This document shows, in pieces, positions 5,741 through 9,708 of a stretch of 9,708 bases of DNA (positions within the stretch are counted from its first letter, which is position 1; every line of letters begins with the position of its first letter). The DNA comes from Ruminococcaceae bacterium UBA5396. GTDB taxonomy: Bacteria; Bacillota; Clostridia; Oscillospirales; Acutalibacteraceae. The notes beneath the pieces were generated by a model. The model was given only the letters and a program-made list of their open reading frames with translations. It was not told where the DNA came from and made no database searches. Location of the stretch: assembly GCA_002410715.1 (NCBI GenBank), contig DHOG01000043.1, positions 16,102-25,809 of the forward strand, in the 5' to 3' direction. A program made the position numbers and the translations under genes.

Positions 5741-6208
5741 TCATCTTTGCTTGCAAACATCCACCCATCCCTGAATTCCAGCATATTCGCACAAATCCTG
5801 GGTGCTCAATTGGATTGCAGAATTGCTGCTGCCGCATGCAGGAAAAACCGTGTCATATTGTTTCAGGGAAACATCGGCATAAACCGGTGTACCGTCCGGC
5901 AGTGCAAAGGGACAGACGCCGCCCACCTCATGCCCTGTAAAGCGAAGCACATCATCGGGAGGCAGCATGGAGGCTTTGCATCCAAATTCCGCCTTAAATT
6001 TGGGATTGTCAATTCGGACGTCTCCCGCGGCAATCAGCAGCAGGCAACCCTCCCCCGATTTGAAGCAAAGGGTTTTGGCGATTCTGCCGGGTTCCACTCC
6101 AAGCACCGCCGCCGCCAATTCCACAGTTGCGCTTGACTCATCAAATTCAAGTACATCTCCCCCGCGTCCCCATCGGTTCAAATAGTTCTTAACAGTTTCA
6201 ACAGACAT
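5741..6208 (-). CDS. YbaK/EbsC-family aminoacyl-tRNA deacylase, probable Cys-tRNA(Pro) deacylase
   Basis: A 155-residue single-domain protein of the YbaK/ProX editing superfamily. Such proteins act in trans to hydrolyse mischarged tRNA, classically Cys-tRNA(Pro) made in error by prolyl-tRNA synthetase. Visible signatures are ELAAAVLGVEPGRIAKTLCFK with the conserved Lys45, then GHEVGGVCPFALP at 92-104, and YDTVFPACGSSNSAIQLS near 118-135 with the GSSNS substrate loop. The length matches stand-alone YbaK proteins. The ATG at 6208 is preceded by AAGGAGA. The exact tRNA substrate is not determinable, and related proteins deacylate Ala- or Ser-mischarged tRNAs. It is the first gene of a probable three-gene minus-strand operon with the thioesterase and the unknown gene. 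A possible promoter abuts the repeat at 6271. Confidence 0.9.
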   Translation of the reverse strand: MSVETVKNYLNRWGRGGDVLEFDESSATVELAAAVLGVEPGRIAKTLCFKSGEGCLLLIAAGDVRIDNPKFKAEFGCKASMLPPDDVLRFTGHEVGGVCPFALPDGTPVYADVSLKQYDTVFPACGSSNSAIQLSTQDLCEYAGIQGWVDVCKQR

Positions 6209-6247
6209 TGTTTTTTCTCCTTACCTAATATGCCGTAATACAGACAG

Positions 6248-6276
6248 ATCAGAGCCCTATCCCTACATTTAGTCAA
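6248..6276 (-). promoter_or_regulatory. possible promoter for the YbaK-like gene, -35 supplied by the repeat edge
   Basis: On the minus strand TTGACT (6276-6271) and TCTGAT (6253-6248) are separated by 17 nt. The -35 is 5 of 6 matches to consensus, but the -10 is only 4 of 6. The TTGACT is the outer edge of the hairpin repeat, so the repeat may have donated half of a promoter. The predicted leader is about 30 nt. Confidence 0.35.
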
Positions 6277-6581
6277 TACCACCGGCTAATCCGGTGGCTT
6301 GCACAGCCCTATAAGGGGCTATTCTACTGCATCACTTGCCCTACCACACTTAAAAGAGTATCATTCCCTCTATTCGCTTCGATAGAATTTGAGTCTCATC
6401 ATTTATCACAATCTACGGATTTTTTGTCGGTGTGACGTCCTTTGCAACCGCTGGCATGAGCGAAAAGAACGCATAGCTAAAGCTATTCCCTCCTCCGACA
6501 TATCTACATCAGCATATCGATGCTGATGTGTTTATATGGTTTTGACACGTATAAGACGCGTCAAAACAGGCTAAAGCCATA
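6271..6581. mobile_element. gene-free structured block with hairpin ends, possible IS200/IS605-type relic (copy B)
   Basis: At the left edge AGTCAATACCACCGG repeats copy A at 3060-3074 exactly, and CCACCGG (6279-6285) pairs with CCGGTGG (6291-6297). Further hairpins are AGCCC/GGGCT (6305-6309 and 6316-6320), a perfect 10-bp stem ACATCAGCAT/ATGCTGATGT (6506-6515 and 6520-6529), and TTTTGAC/GTCAAAA near 6539-6566. TGTCGG (6425-6430) and CCGACA (6495-6500) also pair. No ORF of convincing length is present. Subterminal imperfect palindromes without long terminal inverted repeats, and a border reading TATTGAC on the minus strand, recall IS200/IS605 ends or the omega-RNA region of a TnpB element. 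No transposase gene remains, so this is tentative. Apart from this block, 6209-6584 holds only the leader of the YbaK-like gene. Confidence 0.4.
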
Positions 6582-6584
6582 ATG

Positions 6585-6608
6585 AAAGGACGGGTGCTCC
6601 CGTCCTTT
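6585..6608 (-). terminator. hairpin terminator after serS
   Basis: AAAGGACGGG (6585-6594) pairs perfectly with CCCGTCCTTT (6599-6608) around a 4-nt loop, beginning 2 nt after the serS stop codon. On the minus strand the right arm ends in TTT followed by CATT, so the T-run is short but the stem is very stable. On the plus strand TTTTG follows. Confidence 0.8.
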
Positions 6609-6610
6609 TG

Positions 6611-7882
6611 TCAGCGAATAGAGTCGACACCCATATATGGGCGCAATACCTCGGGCACAGTCACCGAACCGTCCACATTTTGATAGTTTTCAAGAATTGC
6701 GGCAACTGTACGGCCTACCGCTACACCCGAACCGTTAAGTGTGTGAACAAGCTGCGCTTTTTCCTTGACATCCTTCTTAAAGCGAATGGCAGCCCGTCTC
6801 GCCTGAAAATCTTCAAAGTTGGAACAGCTTGAAATTTCGACAAATCGATTATAAGACGGCATCCAAACCTCGATATCATAGGTTTTTGCGCTGGAAAAGC
6901 CAAGATCGCCGGTTGAAAGCGCAACAACTCGGTACGGAAGCCCCAGAAGCTGCAAAACCCGTTCGGCATCCCTTGTCAATCCCTCCAGCTCCTCATAGCT
7001 GTTTTCGGGTGACGCAAACTTGACCAGTTCAACCTTATTAAACTGGTGCTGACGGATCAACCCTCTTGTGTCCCGTCCGGCACTTCCGGCTTCGGCGCGA
7101 AAACAGGCGGAATAGGCACAATATTTTAAGGGCAGCTTGGTGCCGTCTACTATTTCATCCCGGTGCATATTTGTAACCGGCACTTCGGCGGTGGGAATCA
7201 GAAAATAGTCGACATTGGCGAGCCTAAAGGCATCCTCCTCAAATTTCGGAAGCTGACCGGTTCCTGTCATAGAAGCACGATTCACCATAAACGGCGGAAA
7301 CACTTCGGTATACCCATTTTCGGCATGGGTATCCAGAAAAAAGCTGATGATGGAGCGTTCCAGTCTGGCACCCGCACCTTTATAAAAGTGGAAACGGGCG
7401 CCCGTAACCTTTGCTGCGGTTTCGGGATCCAGTATCCCCAAGCTTGCCCCAATATCCCAGTGGGGTTTGGGTTCAAAATCAAATTCTGTGGGCGTTTTAA
7501 ACCGCCGCAATTCTACGTTTTGGCTGTCGTCCCTGCCCATCGGCACGGTTTCATGGGGAATGTTGGGCAGAGAAAGCATTTCACTTCTCTGTTCCGCCTC
7601 GAGTTCTCCGAGCCTTGCGTTCAGCGCCTTGACCTGTTCGGAAATGGCCTTCATGCGTGTCATGATTGGCTCTACGTCGCCGCCCTCCTTGCGGATGCGC
7701 GGAATCTCTTTGCTGGCGGCATTCTGTTCGGCTTTGAGTGCCTCGGTACCGCCTGTAATATCACGGCGTTCGGCATCGATGGCAATAATCCGATCGATTA
7801 CGGTGTCCAAATCCTTGTTCCGGCTTCGCATCGCCTGTTTTACTTTATCAGGATTTGCACGGACCAGTTTAATGTCCAACAT
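6611..7882 (-). CDS. serS: seryl-tRNA synthetase
   Basis: A 423-residue class II aminoacyl-tRNA synthetase that charges tRNA(Ser) (and tRNA(Sec) where present) with serine. Residues 1 to about 100 form the long antiparallel coiled coil that holds the tRNA variable arm ([17 protein letters not shown] through [20 protein letters not shown]). The catalytic domain has TAEVP at 231-235 (serine-binding loop), motif 2 [21 protein letters not shown] at 261-281, the conserved [15 protein letters not shown] at 349-363, and motif 3 [16 protein letters not shown] at 386-401. The length is normal and the gene intact. The ATG at 7882 has AAGGGAGA about 8 nt upstream. It starts 21 nt after parB, with no room for a T-box leader, so it is expressed as the last gene of the parAB operon unless a promoter lies inside parB. 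Confidence 0.98.
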   Translation of the reverse strand: MLDIKLVRANPDKVKQAMRSRNKDLDTVIDRIIAIDAERRDITGGTEALKAEQNAASKEIPRIRKEGGDVEPIMTRMKAISEQVKALNARLGELEAEQRSEMLSLPNIPHETVPMGRDDSQNVELRRFKTPTEFDFEPKPHWDIGASLGILDPETAAKVTGARFHFYKGAGARLERSIISFFLDTHAENGYTEVFPPFMVNRASMTGTGQLPKFEEDAFRLANVDYFLIPTAEVPVTNMHRDEIVDGTKLPLKYCAYSACFRAEAGSAGRDTRGLIRQHQFNKVELVKFASPENSYEELEGLTRDAERVLQLLGLPYRVVALSTGDLGFSSAKTYDIEVWMPSYNRFVEISSCSNFEDFQARRAAIRFKKDVKEKAQLVHTLNGSGVAVGRTVAAILENYQNVDGSVTVPEVLRPYMGVDSIR

Positions 7883-7903
7883 GTTGGATGTCTCCCTTTT
7901 AAA

Positions 7904-8758
7904 TTAATTTTCAGGCGAAAGCTGGTTTGCAATCATTCGCAGATCATCCTGTGAATAAAATTCGATCTGAAGCGTGCCGCCCTTACTGCTTTCAGCAACT
8001 TTCACACGCCGGCCCAGATGCTCGGTGAGAGCAAGCTCCACTTCGTCATAAAAGCTGTTGCGTATATGCACCTTTTTTTCAGACTTCTTTGCATTGTTGG
8101 CTTGCTTGGCCCGTTTTTCAATATCCCGAACAGATAAGCCGTTTTTAACAACCGCCTGCACGGCTTCCATCTGCTCTTCTTGGGTGGAAAAAGAGAGAAT
8201 GGCACGGGCGTGACCTGCTGAAATCTTTCCGCCTGCAACCATTTCGGTGATTGGCTGGGGCAGATTGAGAAGGCGAAGGGCATTGGCTACCGCCGGACGG
8301 GATTTATTGACCGCCTTTGCGGTTTCCTCCTGGGTAAGCCCATATTTATCCATAAGCGTTTTATATCCCAGCGCTTCTTCCATGGGGTTGAGATCCTCAC
8401 GCTGCAGATTTTCAATCAATGCAAGCTCGGATGCCTGCTGATCGTCCATTTCACGAATCACGACCGGGACTTCGGTCAGCCCCGCCATTCTCGACGCCCG
8501 CCATCTGCGCTCTCCTGCCACCAGCTGATAGGATCCGTCGGTCATGGGCCTTACCAGCAGAGGCTGCAACACACCATGCTGGGCAATGGATTCAGACAGC
8601 TCTGCCAAGGATGCTTCATCAAATTGCTTGCGGGGCTGTGACCGATTGGGTTCAATCTCGGATATGCGCAGCGTTACGGTTTTTGAAGCGTCGTCTAATG
8701 AATTTTCTGCAAGCAAAGCGCCCAGTCCTTTGCCAAGCCCGCCTTTTTTAACTGCCAT
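7904..8758 (-). CDS. parB: chromosome-partitioning protein ParB (Spo0J-like CTPase)
   Basis: A 284-residue ParB protein that binds parS sites near the replication origin, spreads as a CTP-dependent sliding clamp, recruits condensin (SMC) and stimulates ParA ATPase. The N-terminal KKGGLGKGLGALL (residues 4-16) is the ParA-interacting segment. The ParB/Srx-type CTP-binding domain carries GERRWRASR at 82-90 and IENLQREDLNPMEEA at 115-129. The helix-turn-helix LTQEETAKAVNKSRPAVANALRLL spans 141-164, and the C-terminal dimerisation domain ends the protein. The ATG at 8758 has GGAGG about 7 nt upstream. It starts 30 nt after parA. No consensus parS site (tGTTTCACGTGAAACa) was seen in the window. 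Confidence 0.97.
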   Translation of the reverse strand: MAVKKGGLGKGLGALLAENSLDDASKTVTLRISEIEPNRSQPRKQFDEASLAELSESIAQHGVLQPLLVRPMTDGSYQLVAGERRWRASRMAGLTEVPVVIREMDDQQASELALIENLQREDLNPMEEALGYKTLMDKYGLTQEETAKAVNKSRPAVANALRLLNLPQPITEMVAGGKISAGHARAILSFSTQEEQMEAVQAVVKNGLSVRDIEKRAKQANNAKKSEKKVHIRNSFYDEVELALTEHLGRRVKVAESSKGGTLQIEFYSQDDLRMIANQLSPEN

Positions 8759-8788
8759 TTCGGCGCCTCCATTTCGTTTACTATCAAG

Positions 8789-9553
8789 TTATGTTCTTTT
8801 TTCAATTAGTTCCTTTGCCAGCTCATCATAAGCAACAGATCCTCGTGAGCCGGGATCATAATAGTTTATGGGCTTTCCAAAGCTGGGCGCCTCCGAAAGG
8901 CGAACATTTCTTGGAATTGCGGTTGAAAATACCTTTTTCGGGAAAAACCGCTTAACCTCGCTGACAACCTGCTGGGTTAGATTTAATCTTCCGTCATACA
9001 TGGTGAGGAGAACCCCCTCGATATCCAGTGCCGAATTGTAGATTCTTTTTACCTGTCTTACGGTAGACATCAACTGTGATAACCCCTCAAGCGCATAATA
9101 TTCACACTGAATTGGAACCAAAAGAGTGTCGGCGGCACATAAAGCGTTCAGTGTAAGCAAGCCGAGTGAGGGCGGACAATCAATCAAAATAAAATCATAT
9201 TGATCCCGCAAAGGCGCCAGAGTTGCCGTCAGGCGGCTTTCCCTTCGGTTGACATCAACCATTTCAATCTCTGCACCTGCCAGCCGTATGCCAGCCGGAA
9301 GCAAATCAAGATTCCGAAAGGCTGTATGCTGCACCGCGTTTTGGGGCTGCGCATTTCCAATCAAAAGCTCATAGGTTGAAATCATACTTTCTTTCTTGCT
9401 GATGCCCAGCCCACTGGTGGCATTTCCCTGGGGATCAACGTCCACAAGCAGGCAGCGTTTTCCGCATGCCCCCAGTGCAGAAGTCAGATTAACGGTGGTC
9501 GTGGTTTTGCCGACTCCGCCCTTTTGATTGACAACCGCTATAATCTTTCCCAT
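8789..9553 (-). CDS. parA: chromosome-partitioning ATPase ParA (Soj-like)
   Basis: A 254-residue ParA/Soj P-loop ATPase that binds DNA non-specifically as an ATP dimer and moves or controls the ParB-parS origin complex. In spore formers it also affects replication initiation through DnaA. The deviant Walker A motif KGGVGKTT is at 11-18, VDVDPQGNATSGLG at 37-50, and the Walker B strand FILIDCPPSLGLL at 121-133. The C-terminal NVRLSEAPSFGKPI is characteristic of chromosomal Soj. The ATG at 9553 is chosen because it gives the family N-terminus MGKIIAVVNQKGG and has AAGGAC just upstream. An in-frame ATG at 9655 would add 34 unrelated residues and lies upstream of the predicted promoter. It is the first gene of the parA-parB-serS operon. 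Confidence 0.97.
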   Translation of the reverse strand: MGKIIAVVNQKGGVGKTTTTVNLTSALGACGKRCLLVDVDPQGNATSGLGISKKESMISTYELLIGNAQPQNAVQHTAFRNLDLLPAGIRLAGAEIEMVDVNRRESRLTATLAPLRDQYDFILIDCPPSLGLLTLNALCAADTLLVPIQCEYYALEGLSQLMSTVRQVKRIYNSALDIEGVLLTMYDGRLNLTQQVVSEVKRFFPKKVFSTAIPRNVRLSEAPSFGKPINYYDPGSRGSVAYDELAKELIEKRT

Positions 9554-9620
9554 GTTTCGTCCTTGTCCTTTCCGGGTGTATATCCGAATATGATGACTGT
9601 AAAACCTTGTTATGCCGATT

Positions 9621-9629
9621 ATTATACCA
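9621..9629 (-). promoter_or_regulatory. extended -10 promoter for parA-parB-serS
   Basis: On the minus strand TGGTATAAT is a perfect extended -10 (TGn-TATAAT). There is no good -35 at 17 nt, which is normal for extended -10 promoters. Transcription should start near 9614, giving a leader of about 60 nt before ATG 9553. Confidence 0.6.
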
Positions 9630-9693
9630 TACATCGCAATGGTGGCGATAGACACCTTTGTGTGCTCTACACCATAAAGTATTAGACAACCGG

Positions 9694-9708
9694 AAAAAAC
9701 GCGGTGCT
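9694..9708 (-). terminator. possible right half of a terminator of the next upstream gene, cut by the window
   Basis: Read on the minus strand, the window opens with AGCACCGCG followed immediately by TTTTTT. A GC-rich arm followed by six Ts is what the second half of an intrinsic terminator looks like. The first arm would lie outside the window. If so, parA starts its own transcription unit. Confidence 0.35.

Noticed and set aside
6271..6581. CRISPR array or tRNA gene in the structured gap.
   Set aside because: There are no regularly spaced direct repeats and no cloverleaf with a T-arm GTTCGA-type motif. The hairpins are all different.
7163..7954. A 263-codon plus-strand open frame opposite serS.
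   Set aside because: It is antisense to an unmistakable seryl-tRNA synthetase, has no family resemblance, and its composition follows the serS codons.
9554..9655. Longer ParA start at ATG 9655.
   Set aside because: The extra 34 residues do not fit the family and the codon lies upstream of the predicted -10 at 9621-9629.

Overview
The window looks like chromosome from a strictly anaerobic, endospore-forming member of the Clostridia, most likely Oscillospirales (Ruminococcaceae-like). The evidence is two small CotF-type spore coat genes, an oxygen-sensitive class III ribonucleotide reductase with its radical-SAM activase, a Soj/Spo0J (ParA/ParB) pair of the kind found near the origin in Firmicutes, strong purine-rich ribosome binding sites with some GTG starts, and GC-rich hairpin repeats of a kind I associate, from memory, with gut Oscillospirales. 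No rRNA, tRNA or CRISPR array is visible.

Layout. (1) 1-145: a palindrome at the window edge, then a nested inverted-repeat block that resembles a MITE. (2) 146-603, minus strand: two short spore coat genes in tandem. (3) 604-907: a divergent control region with a 13-bp stem-loop before the coat genes and, facing right, a perfect consensus promoter (TTGACA, 17 nt, TATAAT) followed by an NrdR-box-like palindrome. (4) 908-3803, plus strand: nrdD and nrdG, separated by 115 nt carrying a short hairpin repeat. (5) 3804-4160: a gene-free stretch of iterated AT-rich motifs and a GC-rich interspersed repeat. (6) 6208 down to 4161, minus strand: a YbaK-type Cys-tRNA(Pro) deacylase, a FatA-type acyl-ACP thioesterase, and a conserved protein of unknown function with a possible nuclease-like domain and a winged helix. 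It ends in a terminator whose first arm is the last codons of that gene. (7) 6209-6584: a structured, gene-free block sharing its end with the hairpin between nrdD and nrdG, possibly a decayed IS200/IS605-type end. (8) 9553 down to 6611, minus strand: parA, parB and serS, apparently one operon from an extended -10 promoter at 9621-9629 to a hairpin terminator at 6585-6608.

How the genes relate. NrdD makes deoxynucleotides without oxygen and NrdG installs its glycyl radical. ParA and ParB segregate the chromosome origin and, in spore formers, feed into sporulation timing. SerS charges tRNA(Ser), and the YbaK-like protein clears mischarged tRNA. The thioesterase releases fatty acids from acyl carrier protein. 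All recognised genes are housekeeping or sporulation functions. The items most worth follow-up are the unknown protein at 4161-4904, the nrdD control region, and the gene-free repeat blocks. I see no clear defence or other large novel system.
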